The translations under genes were made by a program, and so were the position numbers. The notes under the pieces are model-generated. The model ran no database searches and was not told where the DNA came from. It saw only the letters and a program-made list of their open reading frames with translations. From Symploca sp. SIO3C6 (GTDB lineage Bacteria > Cyanobacteriota > Cyanobacteriia > Cyanobacteriales > Coleofasciculaceae): a DNA stretch of 64,000 bases. Of this stretch, positions 30,003 through 40,800 are shown one piece after another (the stretch's first letter is position 1; the number at the start of each line of letters is the position of its first letter). Where the stretch lies: assembly GCA_010692425.1 (NCBI GenBank), contig JAAHHJ010000004.1:123680-187679 (forward strand), written 5' to 3'.

Positions 30003-32822
30003 ATGAAAAAATTAATCAATATTAGTTTTCACGCCATCTTTTGGTTGTGGAATCTAACTTTTCTAGCAATTGTCTACGCTGGAATCTTACCACTGATTGG
30101 TTTTGTTTTAATTTTGGCTACCTTGGATGGTGAAATTCCGGTGGAATTCTCCCTAACCTTTTTAGCTTTAATTGCAGTGCCAACTGTTTGCACCGTTATT
30201 GGTGCGAGGCGTCTGCGCAAACAACCTACAGAGTTGATGCGTCTATTTTATGGTGTGGAAGCTCCTCTGTTTCTACTTTGCCTGCTACGCTTGTTTCTGT
30301 TACGAGAACTCACTCCTGCTAGTAACCTAATTCTCGGTACTGTTTTATTATCTATCCTGGCATTTAGTGTCGAGCTATTGCGCGGCTATGATGAGCGTCA
30401 ACAGACAATTGCCTGGTTGCAAATGGTTGCTCACAGCTTGATGCTGGTGATTGGTATTTATGTAGGACTGTTACTTTTGTTTTATGCTTTACCAGCTGCT
30501 GCCACATGGATAGTCGCATTCTTAAGATTTGAGTGGCTAGGACACCTTTGGTATATGGCAACCGATGGTATGTCTTCAGGCTTATGGTTGACACATTTAT
30601 ATTTGTTTTGCTTGTTAATACTTTCATATTTTCTGTTCTTTGTCTTGAGCGCAACGCTATTCCTGGCTATGCCCTCAGTCTTGACGGCTCTCTATCTTCA
30701 TTCCGGATATCGCGTAATACGATTTTTTGCTTCTAGGTATGGGAAAAGCCGCGCTTTAATAGGTGCGATCGCCTCCATAACTGCTTGGATTATAATCTTT
30801 GTTTCTTTTAGTGTACAGCCCCAAGTCCAAGCCTTTGAATTACTGGAAAATTCACCTAAAACTGATAGTGAACGACAGGCACTGTTGGCAAAGTCGGAAC
30901 TAATTCGCACAGGCTTAGTTAATGCTAATTTGTCCCCTTATCGATATTTGAGTATCAAACAAGAGAATAACCACATCCGCTACATGTACCGCAGTGTTTT
31001 TAATCTGCCGGAGGTGCTTTGCCAGTTTTTACAGAATAGCTATAATCAGCTGATGTCACCGTTTTTATATGACGGCTCCCGCTCAGATATTGACAAAGCT
31101 GAAAAGCTCTATGCCGAATTCTTTGATACTCCTCTACAAAAGGCACAAAGGCAGGAAGTTCAACACGCTATTCAATCTACCTTTAACCGAGAAGAAGTTA
31201 AAGCCGGTTTACTTAATATCAATCAGAAGTTTGTCTGGTTGGCTAAACAACAAATTAATATCCAAGAACAAGGAAATTGGGCTGAGGTTGAACTTTATGA
31301 GGTTTATGAGAATCAAACTAATGAGCAGCAAGAGATATTTTATTACTTTTCCTTGCCAGAAAGTGCTGTCGTTACTGGTGTGTGGTTAGGTGAGAGTGAG
31401 AATAGAAATGAGCGTTATCCCTTTGCCGTTTCGCCGCGCGGTGCGGCTCAACAGGTTTATAACCAAGAAGTGAGAAGAAGGGTTGATCCAGCTTTACTAG
31501 AGCAGGTGGGGCCACGCCATTATCGCCTTAGAGCTTTTCCCATTCCTCCTCGTCGCTCTCGCTTATCACAATCGCAGGAGCAACAGGAGCAAGCCAAGTT
31601 ACATCTGTGGTTGACTTATAAGGTTATGCGAGATGAAAAAGGTTGGCAACTGCCTCAGTTAGGGGAAAAACGTAATGTGTTTTGGAATCAGCAAACTCAG
31701 CGTATTCGCAATGGGAAAGTACAAACTAGTTCCTTTGATACCTGGTTAGAACCATTCTTACCAGCAACTGGACAGCATCAACCGAATTTACACGAAGTTA
31801 ATTTAACTGATGGTTATCGAATTACTGCTAAACCCCTAAGCCAATGTAGAGATAAAAGTTGCCGAGTCTCTACACCTACAGGTAAAAGGTTAGCAATTGT
31901 TCTCGATACTTCTCGTAGTATGAGAGCCCATAGTCAGGAAGTAGCTGACACTTTCAAATGGTTGCAAGAACAAGGCTTTGCTGACAATAGTTTTACTAAC
32001 AATGATGCTGATTTGTATATTACTGATTCGGCAGATACTCAACCCAAGCGCCTTGACGATATCCGCCGCTTTCAACCCCAAAAGATGACTTTTTATGGTT
32101 CAATTCAACTTAAGGAGATGTTGCAGCAATTTGTGCAGTTGCGCGATGATACTGTCTATGACGGTATTTTACTGGTAACTGATGAAGGCTCTTATGAGCT
32201 GTCTGACGATAGTAAAGATTTACCTAAAATGTCTGCTCCTTTGTGGGTTGTACATTTAGGAGGACAACTGCCACCAGCTTACGATGATGCGACTTTAGAA
32301 GCAATTCAAGATAGTGGTGGGGGAGTAGCAAGTAAATTGCCAGAAGTTATACAGCGACTGGCAACTAAAGAAGCGCTTGGTTCATCTGTAGTGAATGTAG
32401 TTGATGGCTACACCTGGTTTATGGAACAAACCAATACAGAGACTAGCTCTAAAAATGGCTTCGAGCAACTGGCAGCGCGACAACTGGTATTAGGACTTAG
32501 TCAAAAGCTTAAGGGAGCCTCAGAATTATCTCTAAAGGAACTAGATGCTATTCATAAAGTAGCTAAGACTTTCGATATTGTCACTCCCTATTCTTCGATG
32601 ATTGTACTAGTTAATGAGCGGCAAAAGGAAGCGCTTAAACGAGCTGAAGCTGCTAGCGATCGCTTTGACAGAGAGGTAGAATCTGGCAAGGAGCAGCTGA
32701 GTAAACCCTTTGATCCTTTAACTGTTTCTGGTGTACCTGAACCGGAAGAGTGGATGTTAATGGGGATAACTGCTGTTGCCCTCTTATTCATTGTTAGGCG
32801 TCAGCGCCGTCTTACCAATTAA
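30003..32822 (+). CDS. PEP-CTERM family integral membrane protein with VIT and VWA-like domains
   Basis: multiple N-terminal TMs; VIT-like region; LAIVLDTSRSM VWA motif; C-terminus VPEPEEWMLMGITAVALLFIVRRQRR. Confidence 0.85.
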   Translation: MKKLINISFHAIFWLWNLTFLAIVYAGILPLIGFVLILATLDGEIPVEFSLTFLALIAVPTVCTVIGARRLRKQPTELMRLFYGVEAPLFLLCLLRLFLLRELTPASNLILGTVLLSILAFSVELLRGYDERQQTIAWLQMVAHSLMLVIGIYVGLLLLFYALPAAATWIVAFLRFEWLGHLWYMATDGMSSGLWLTHLYLFCLLILSYFLFFVLSATLFLAMPSVLTALYLHSGYRVIRFFASRYGKSRALIGAIASITAWIIIFVSFSVQPQVQAFELLENSPKTDSERQALLAKSELIRTGLVNANLSPYRYLSIKQENNHIRYMYRSVFNLPEVLCQFLQNSYNQLMSPFLYDGSRSDIDKAEKLYAEFFDTPLQKAQRQEVQHAIQSTFNREEVKAGLLNINQKFVWLAKQQINIQEQGNWAEVELYEVYENQTNEQQEIFYYFSLPESAVVTGVWLGESENRNERYPFAVSPRGAAQQVYNQEVRRRVDPALLEQVGPRHYRLRAFPIPPRRSRLSQSQEQQEQAKLHLWLTYKVMRDEKGWQLPQLGEKRNVFWNQQTQRIRNGKVQTSSFDTWLEPFLPATGQHQPNLHEVNLTDGYRITAKPLSQCRDKSCRVSTPTGKRLAIVLDTSRSMRAHSQEVADTFKWLQEQGFADNSFTNNDADLYITDSADTQPKRLDDIRRFQPQKMTFYGSIQLKEMLQQFVQLRDDTVYDGILLVTDEGSYELSDDSKDLPKMSAPLWVVHLGGQLPPAYDDATLEAIQDSGGGVASKLPEVIQRLATKEALGSSVVNVVDGYTWFMEQTNTETSSKNGFEQLAARQLVLGLSQKLKGASELSLKELDAIHKVAKTFDIVTPYSSMIVLVNERQKEALKRAEAASDRFDREVESGKEQLSKPFDPLTVSGVPEPEEWMLMGITAVALLFIVRRQRRLTN

Positions 32823-32918
32823 TCAAGGGGCTTCAGGGCTAAGGCGAAGACCCGCAGTTTTTGATTTTCGTTAATATTTGTTAATATTACTTAACGGTAG
32901 TAGTAACATTTTTGCTAT

Positions 32919-34799
32919 ATGGACGATAGCCAATCAGGTGCTGTTGACTCCTTGACTGAGCAGGAAGATAATTTCTTTGTGGTTGGGATTGGTGCCTCAG
33001 CTGGAGGACTACGTGCTCTAGAGGAGTTTTTTGAGAACATGTCCACTGATAGCGGTGCGGCTTTCGTAGTTATTCAGCACCTCTCACCTGACTTCAAAAG
33101 CTTGATGAAGGAACTGCTGGAAAGACGCACTCGCATGGCTATCTATCGAGTGACTGATGGTATGGTACTAGAGTCCGATTCCATCTACCTGATTCCACCG
33201 GGCAAAAATCTCATTCTGGACAATAATCATTTACATCTATTAGAGCAAGAGGAAAGAAACCGCCACGGACTTAACTTTCCCATTGATATTTTTTTAGAGT
33301 CCCTTGCCAGAAGCTATGCTGAACGGGCAATTGGTATTATTCTCTCCGGTACTGGTAGCGATGGCACCAATGGCTTGCGGGCAATTAACGAAGCCGGAGG
33401 TTTGGCAATGGTACAAGATCCGATTACGGCTGAATTTGATGGTATGCCCCGCACTGCTATTGCTACGGGAGTAGTGGATCAGGTACTCTCACCCCAAGCC
33501 CTTGCCCAAGTTATTAATCAGTTAGTGCGATCGCCTCTAGAGGCAGGCAGGTATAACAGAAACCAACTAGCCTCATTTGATGCTTTTAAGTTACAGCGCA
33601 TTGCTAGCATACTAGCTAAGCATGAACAGGTTGATTTTTCTCACTACAAAACTAGCACTCTTTCTCGGCGCATCCATCGCCGTTGTCTAATTAGTGGCTG
33701 TAACAATCTAGAAGATTATATTCATTTTCTTGAAATCTCCCAAGAAGAGCGAGGAATTCTACGCCATGACTTACTAATTAGTGTTACTCAATTTTTTCGA
33801 GACTCTGTGGCTTGGAAATTTCTAGAAAATCATGTAATTCCTAAACTAATTGAACAAGCACAGCCTGGTGAAGAACTAAGATTATGGGTGACAGCTTGCG
33901 CCACGGGAGAAGAAGCCTACTCGCTGGCTATGGTGCTAGATGAAGCAGTTGAAAAGCTGGAAAAACAAGTTAGATTTAAAATCTTTGCCACAGATATTGA
34001 CAAAGTCGCCTTGGAAAAAGCAACCCAAGGAATTTACCCAGAAACTATTGCTCATAATATTAACCCTGAACGACTACAGAGATATTTTATCCGCAAAGAA
34101 AAGTCTTTCCAGGTAATTCGTAAGTTAAGAGAGAAATTACTTTTTGCTCCTCAAGATTTAACTAAAGATGCAGGTTTCACTCGGATGAATATGATTACCT
34201 GCCGAAACGTACTCATTTACATGCAGCCTGAATTACAACAGCAAGTTTTGCGTAACCTCCATTTTTCCCTTGTCTCTAAAGGCATCTTATTTTTGGGAGA
34301 AGCAGAAACTTTAGGTAGTATTGAAGAAGAGTTTAAAGTACTGCATCAAAAAGGTAAAATTTTTCAGAAACGAAGGGATGTTCGACTGCGCCTACCTGTT
34401 AGGGGAGTAGAAAAGATTAGCAAAACATTATTACCACCACCTACAGTTAGAAATATTCCTGAATCTAGTTTTGAACCAATAATTGATGAAGCTTTCAGTA
34501 CTTTCCTCGCAGAACAAAAGGCAACTTGCTTCCTAGTGGATCGAAATAATAAACTGTTGCACATTTTTAATGATGCAGTTGAAGTCCTGAAATTCTCTGT
34601 TGGTAGAGCAACTACTGATATTACTAAATTGGTAGTACCCAGCCTCCGGTTGCCCCTTAACACTGCTCTGCATCGAGCCAAGAGAGAACGCACTCCAGTT
34701 TTTTATACAGGAATTCAACTATTCGATAACAATAATAATCCTAGTATTAACCTCAAAGTTACCTACCACGAAACTAACAAACTAAGTAGGTGGGTCTAA
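32919..34799 (+). CDS. CheB-CheR fusion protein (probably truncated at its C-terminus)
   Basis: VGIGASAGGLRALEEFF, SGTGSDGTNGL (CheB); WVTACATGEEAYSLAM, CRNVLIYM (CheR); ends abruptly in a PAS-like region. Confidence 0.88.
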   Translation: MDDSQSGAVDSLTEQEDNFFVVGIGASAGGLRALEEFFENMSTDSGAAFVVIQHLSPDFKSLMKELLERRTRMAIYRVTDGMVLESDSIYLIPPGKNLILDNNHLHLLEQEERNRHGLNFPIDIFLESLARSYAERAIGIILSGTGSDGTNGLRAINEAGGLAMVQDPITAEFDGMPRTAIATGVVDQVLSPQALAQVINQLVRSPLEAGRYNRNQLASFDAFKLQRIASILAKHEQVDFSHYKTSTLSRRIHRRCLISGCNNLEDYIHFLEISQEERGILRHDLLISVTQFFRDSVAWKFLENHVIPKLIEQAQPGEELRLWVTACATGEEAYSLAMVLDEAVEKLEKQVRFKIFATDIDKVALEKATQGIYPETIAHNINPERLQRYFIRKEKSFQVIRKLREKLLFAPQDLTKDAGFTRMNMITCRNVLIYMQPELQQQVLRNLHFSLVSKGILFLGEAETLGSIEEEFKVLHQKGKIFQKRRDVRLRLPVRGVEKISKTLLPPPTVRNIPESSFEPIIDEAFSTFLAEQKATCFLVDRNNKLLHIFNDAVEVLKFSVGRATTDITKLVVPSLRLPLNTALHRAKRERTPVFYTGIQLFDNNNNPSINLKVTYHETNKLSRWV

Positions 34800-34843
34800 T
34801 TAAGCGTAAAATAGAAAAATAGTTAAAAAGGTGCGATCGCCTA

Positions 34844-34911
34844 ATGCCAGCCCGTTTACAAATCCATCTAACCTCCTCAGAATCCCAAGAGCTTGTAAAG
34901 TTGAGTCATAG
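34844..34911 (+). pseudogene. N-terminal relic of an IS630-type transposase HTH
   Basis: MPARLQIHLTSSESQELVKLSHR resembles MPARLKIHLTPEE starts of IS630 ORFs. Confidence 0.45.
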
Positions 34912-35127
34912 GATAATTTCTTTGAGCTAGGAGGGCATTCTTTGTTGGCGACTCAAGTGATTTCTCGTGTCGGGGAGCTCTTTGCTGTGCCTTTGTCTTT
35001 ACAAACTTTTCTGGAGTATCCCACTGTGGCTCGTTTGGCGAAAACTATTGAGGTTCTTTCTCTGGTGGTTAATTCTTCAGATTCTATGGCTTCAACACCT
35101 ACAGATTATGAAAAAGGCGAATTGTAG
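34912..35127 (+). pseudogene. NRPS peptidyl carrier protein fragment
   Basis: DNFFELGGHSLLATQVISRVGELFAVPLSLQTFLEYPTVARLAKTIE; stop codon immediately upstream in frame. Confidence 0.85.
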
Positions 35128-35362
35128 AAAACTATTAAAATTCATCTAGAATGACCTAAGGTTTTTACCTTGGAAAACAGAGAGATCCAGGCTCTAAGAC
35201 AGAAGGGCTTCCTTTTTACTTGGGTCTTGAGGATACAAGCACTGTCAGACAAAGCTCCAAGGGGTTTGGGAAGAGTCCAAGCTTGTTCCAAACCATGATT
35301 TTCTGCCCTGAAGCCTTTTATTTTCTGTCTTGTTTTGACTACACTCTAGGGATTTTGAAACC

Positions 35363-37240
35363 ATGGAAACAGTTGAATTGTTGTCTCATCTCAATCATTT
35401 AGGAATAAAAATATGGGTTGAAAATGATAAACTACGTTATCGTTCACCCCAAGGAGTAATGACACCAGAATTATTAAAAACGTTAAAGGAGGGGAAAGAA
35501 GAATTAATTGCTTTACTGCGTCAACAATCTGAAGATTTAAGTCAAGCAGATGCTTATGATGTCGTTATTTGTGGTGGTGGTTTAGCCGGGTTAACATTGG
35601 CACGGCAGTTGAAACTTCAAAAGCCTGATATTTCAGTTACTGTTCTCGATCGCATCCCTAGACCTTTACCCGAAGCAAGTTTCAAAATGGGGGAGTCAAC
35701 AGTTGAAGTGGGTGCTTTTTATTTAGCCAATACTCTTCAATTAGTCGATTATTTTGAAACTCAACATTTAACCAAACTAGGATTACGATATTTTTTCAAT
35801 AATCAGGAAACGTATTTTCATAAAAGACCTGAACTAGGACTATCAGAATTTCATCTTCCTAACTCTTATCAAATAGACCGCGGTAAATTCGAGAATGATT
35901 TACGCCAGTTTAATGTTGAAACTGGAGTCAAATTACTGGAAAACTGTTTAGTTAATGAGATTGATCTAGCAGTTGGGTTACAGCAACATCATAAAATTGT
36001 TTACTCTCAGGGAGAGGGAGAGCATAAAAAAACTAACACAATTAAGGCTCGATGGGTCGTTGATGCCATGGGGCGCCGTCGATTTCTCCAAAAAAAACTG
36101 GGTTTAGACCAACCTAATAATGAGCAATTTAGTGCTGTTTGGTTTCGGATTGAAGATCGCTTTAATATTGGTGATTTCGTCCCTAATAGTGAAGAAAAAT
36201 GGCATAATCGCGTCCCTAACCAAAATCGTTACTATTCTACTAGTCATTTATGTGGTGAAGGATACTGGGTTTGGACAATCCCCTTGTCTACTGGTCATAC
36301 CAGTATTGGAATTGTTGCTCGCCAAGACATTCATCCTTTGAAGAATTATTATAACTATGACCTAGCCTGTCAGTGGTTACAAGAAAACGAACCAATTTTG
36401 GCTTCATACCTTAAAGATAAGCAGCCCAAAGACTTTAGGAAAATGCCTAAATACAGCTACTCATCTAAACAAGTTTTTTCCTTGGAGCGCTGGTCTTGTA
36501 TAGGAGAAGCTGGTACATTTCCTGATCCATTGTATTCTCCAGGTATAGATAATATCGGTTTTGGTAATTCATTAACAGCTCAGATGATTGAGCTTGATCT
36601 TGAAGGTAAACTGACTCAAGAACAAGTAGAAGATGCCAATCAATTCTATCTAACCTATAGTGATGGGATCACTTTTAATATTCAAAATGCCTACAATTGC
36701 CTGGGGAATGGCATGGTAATGGCAACAAAATTTCTCTGGGATGTTGTCTCAGGATGGACATTCAGTGGTTTAATGATGTTTAACTCCATTTTCCTTAATC
36801 AAGAACTCAGACTGAAGGTTCAACAGATCAATGGAAAATTTTTCCCCCTTTCCTATCGGATGCAACAGTTATTTAAAGATTGGGCAAATCAGTCTTTGCA
36901 TCGAGTTAACTTTGAATTTATTGATTATTTGTCAATTCCCTTTATTGATGAGCTACGAACACGCAATTTAAAATCAAACCAAACAGAGTCAGAAATCATC
37001 CAAAATTATTTAACTAGCCTAGAAATAATTGAGGAGCTAGCGCAAGTAATTTTCCGATTAGCTCTAGAAGATACACAACCAGAGATGTTACCTAAAATTA
37101 GTTCTACTTCCTGGTTAAATTCTTGGGCGATTAGCCTAGATGCGAGTAAATGGGAAGCTGATGGACTTTTTGAACCTAAAAGTGAGCCGCGCAATTTAGA
37201 CCGAATTGAAAAACAAACTTTGGAGGCAATTGGTAGATGA
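35363..37240 (+). CDS. TubC_N docking domain fused to an FAD-dependent halogenase-like oxidoreductase
   Basis: N-terminus VELLSHLNHLGIKIWVENDKLRYRSPQGVMTPELLKTLKEGKEELIALLR; then GGGLAGLTLARQL, FKMGES and GYWVWTIP (GxWxWxIP). Confidence 0.85.
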   Translation: METVELLSHLNHLGIKIWVENDKLRYRSPQGVMTPELLKTLKEGKEELIALLRQQSEDLSQADAYDVVICGGGLAGLTLARQLKLQKPDISVTVLDRIPRPLPEASFKMGESTVEVGAFYLANTLQLVDYFETQHLTKLGLRYFFNNQETYFHKRPELGLSEFHLPNSYQIDRGKFENDLRQFNVETGVKLLENCLVNEIDLAVGLQQHHKIVYSQGEGEHKKTNTIKARWVVDAMGRRRFLQKKLGLDQPNNEQFSAVWFRIEDRFNIGDFVPNSEEKWHNRVPNQNRYYSTSHLCGEGYWVWTIPLSTGHTSIGIVARQDIHPLKNYYNYDLACQWLQENEPILASYLKDKQPKDFRKMPKYSYSSKQVFSLERWSCIGEAGTFPDPLYSPGIDNIGFGNSLTAQMIELDLEGKLTQEQVEDANQFYLTYSDGITFNIQNAYNCLGNGMVMATKFLWDVVSGWTFSGLMMFNSIFLNQELRLKVQQINGKFFPLSYRMQQLFKDWANQSLHRVNFEFIDYLSIPFIDELRTRNLKSNQTESEIIQNYLTSLEIIEELAQVIFRLALEDTQPEMLPKISSTSWLNSWAISLDASKWEADGLFEPKSEPRNLDRIEKQTLEAIGR

Positions 37241-37287
37241 AAGTCGTAGAGTTTGTATCTTATTTAAACAGTTTACAAACGCCATGA
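37237..37287 (+). pseudogene. truncated TubC_N docking domain start (MKVVEFVSYLNSLQTP*)
   Basis: ATGA overlap with the preceding stop; matches KLVEFLSHLNSL of the NRPS N-terminus. Confidence 0.65.
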
Positions 37288-37357
37288 TTGTTGATTTAAG
37301 ATAATTCGAAACCTCCAAAAGTAGTAATTAATGATAAAAAATAGAGGGTTAAGAATC

Positions 37358-37735
37358 ATGTCTCAGTCTATTAGTCCACTAAATAGAACCAACAAGGAAT
37401 TAATCATCAGTTTGTTTGATACTATTGATTCTTCCGATTGGAAATTATTAGTAAAACACTTTGACAAAGATATTATCTATGAACGTCCAGGTTATTCAAT
37501 TATAATGGGCATTGATAAACTTGTGTATTTTTATCAGCATGAGAGGGTTATTGCATTTGGCAAACATCTAATTGAACATATTGTTTGTGAAGATAAATTT
37601 GGTTCATGCTGGGGAAAGTTTATTGGCACCCATAAAAATGGCTCTCAAATTAATGAGAGCTTTAGTGATGTATACTCTTTCGATAAAAATAAGATCATAA
37701 CTCGGCGGAGCTACTTTTTTAGACCAGCAATATAA
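37358..37735 (+). CDS. nuclear transport factor 2/SnoaL-like protein
   Basis: about 125-aa NTF2-like fold sequence (LFDTIDSSDWKLLVKHFDKDIIYERPGY); ATG 37331 also possible. Confidence 0.7.
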   Translation: MSQSISPLNRTNKELIISLFDTIDSSDWKLLVKHFDKDIIYERPGYSIIMGIDKLVYFYQHERVIAFGKHLIEHIVCEDKFGSCWGKFIGTHKNGSQINESFSDVYSFDKNKIITRRSYFFRPAI

Positions 37736-37806
37736 TTTTTATTTCTTTCAAGAGTTTTCAAGGGATTTAGACTTAACTAGATAACAGTTTTGGAAGGTAT
37801 TTGCAA

Positions 37807-40800
37807 GTGAAATTAGTAGAATTTCTGTCCCATTTAAATAGTTTAGACATCAGAGTTTGGCTTGAGGAAGAGAAGCTCAAATATCAGGCACCAAAGGGTG
37901 CAATGACACCCGTAATTAAACAAGAAATAGGAAGCAGAAAATCTGAAATTATTGCATTTTTAAAACAAGCGAAAACAATCTCTAAATCCTCTGAATTAGC
38001 TATTGTTCCGATGCCACGGGACAATAAGATTCCTCTGTCTTTTGCCCAACAACGGCTCTGGTTTCTGCACCAACTATCGCCGGATAGTCAGTCTTATAAT
38101 ATGCTGGATGCGCTACGGTTAGAGGGTTCACTTGATATTGTTGCACTGGAGAAAAGTCTCAATGAACTGGTTCGTCGTCATGAAATCCTAAGAACTACTT
38201 TTCCCACAGTAGACGGGGAAGCAATTCAGCACATTGCTGAACCTACTGCCTTTACTTTGCCTATCCATGACTTGCAGGGGCTGTCTGCCGAAGAGCAAAC
38301 GGCTCAAATTCAACAAATGGTGAAGTCTCTTGCCTCCAAGCCCTTGGATCTGGCGAGTGAAACCCTAGTACAATTTACCTTGCTCAAACTGAACTCCCAG
38401 GAACACGTACTCCTATTGAAGATGCACCATATTATCTACGATGGTTGGTCTTTAAATATCTTCTTTAGTGAGTTGTCTAAGCTATATGCAGCCTTCTCTC
38501 AAGGGCTCCCCTCCCCACTTCCAGAATTACCCATTCAGTACGCCGATTTTGCTCTGTGGCAACGTCAGTGGCTGACAGGGGAAGTTCTTGAGCGTCAACT
38601 CAATTACTGGCAGCAACAGTTGGCTGATGCCCCTCCAGTCGTAGAATTGCCTACTGATTTTCCCCGCTCCCCAGTTCAGACTTTTAAAGGTGCAGTTGAG
38701 TCTTTTCAACTGGATCAGGATCTAACCCAACGCCTTAGACAGTTGAGCCAGAATTCAGAAGCTACATTGTTTATGACCCTGCTAGCAGCTTTTCTGGTGA
38801 TTATTTCTCGTTATAGTGGTCAGTCAGATCTTGTTGTAGGCTCTCCCATTGCTAACCGCAACAACAAAAGTGTTGAACCGCTAATCGGGTTTTTTGCCAA
38901 TACCTTAGCATTAAGAGGCGATCTCTCTGATAATCCTAGTTTTAAAGAGTTTTTAGCTCAAATCAAGCAAACTACTCTGTCAGCTTATGCTCACCAAGAT
39001 CTACCCTTTGAAATGTTGGTGGAAAAGTTACAGCCTGATCGAGATTTGAGTCGAAATCCTCTAGTACAGGTAATTTTTTCACTCCAGAGTGCTCTCCAGT
39101 CAGAGGGCACCTTGTCAGGTTTAACAATGCAGAGTATGCCTTTGCCCATTGATATCCAAGCCCGATTTGACCTAGAAGTGCTCGTTTGGGAAAATCCAGA
39201 GGGTTTAGAAGGCGTTTGGTTCTATGACCGTGATTTATTTGACGCTAGTACCATTACTCGCATGGGTCAGCATTTTCAAACTGTACTCCAGGAGGTTGTG
39301 GCAAATCCTGAAGTGCCAGTTGCTGAAATACCGCTGTTAAGCCAAACAGAACGTCATCAATTGTTAGTCGAATGGAACAACATTGGAAGCGACTATCCCC
39401 AGTATCAGTGTATTCATAAGTTATTTGAGGAACAGGTAGAGCGCACCCCTGATTCTGTAGCCGTAGTATATTCAGGTCAACAAATAACCTACTCGGAATT
39501 GAATTGTCGTGCTAACCAGTTAGCACATTATTTACAATCTTTAGAAATAAAATTAGAGGACAAGATTGGGATTTGTATTGAAAGATCACCTTTAATGGTG
39601 ATTGCAATTTTAGCCATTCTTAAAGCAGGAGGAGCTTATGTTCCCCTAGATCCTGCTTACCCCTCAGAAAGACTGGCTTTTATGATCAAAGATGTAAAGT
39701 GTCCTATCATTTTTACTCAAAATAATTTATCTAAGCAACTCCCAGTTGATAGTAGTCAGCAGGTGATAGATATCCATTCAAAATGGGAAAGCATTGCTCA
39801 ACATTCAACCGAAAACTTAGTAAATAAAGTTACTCCAAACAACTTAGCCTATATTATCTATACATCAGGTTCAACCGGAACACCAAAAGGAATAGAAGTC
39901 CCACATCGTAGCATTATGGGTTTTATGTTTGGGGCTGACTATATTCGCCTTGATGCTCACCAAATTTGGCTACAACATTCCTCAATTTCTTGGGATGCTT
40001 TGACTCTAGAACTGTGGCCAAGCTTACTTTTTGGAGGGCTTTGTGTGCTTTATCCAGGTAATATATCTACCCCAGAGGGATTGAGTAAAATTATTAAAGA
40101 ACAAGGAGTTAATACTCTATGGCTGACTTGCGCTTTATTTAATTTAATTATTGACACTATTCCAGAATCTTTGTTGGGTGTAAAACAACTACTAATAGGT
40201 GGAGAAGCTCTATCTATTGATCATGTTCACCGTGCCTTAGTGTTATTACCTGAAACCCAAATTATTAATGGTTACGGACCATCAGAATGTACTGTATTTA
40301 CCTGTTGTTATCCCATTCCAAAAAAATTAGATAAAAAATTTAATTTTATTTCTATTGGCAAGCCGATCGGAGACAGAAAAATTTACTTGCTTGATTACAA
40401 TTTACAACCGGTTCCGGTTGGGGTTTATGGGGAAATTCATGTGGGAGGAGCGAGTGTTGCTAGAGGATATCTAAATCAGTTAACTTTAACCAACGAAAAG
40501 TTTATTGCTAATCCCTTAATAGCAGGAGATATCCTTTATAAAACAGGGGATTTAGCTCGTTATTTACCTGACGGTAATCTTGAGTTTTTAGGACGCATCG
40601 ACAATCAAGTTAAAATTCGAGGCTTCCGCATTGAGTTAGGGGAAATTGAGGCAGTATTAAGCCAGCTGGTTGATGTGCAAGTCTCTTGTGTAATTGTCCG
40701 CGAAGATACTCCAGGGGATAAGCGTTTAGTTGCCTACGTCGTGCCGCAACCAGAGACCACACTCACCACCAGTACACTGCGTCAGTTTCTTACCAATAAA

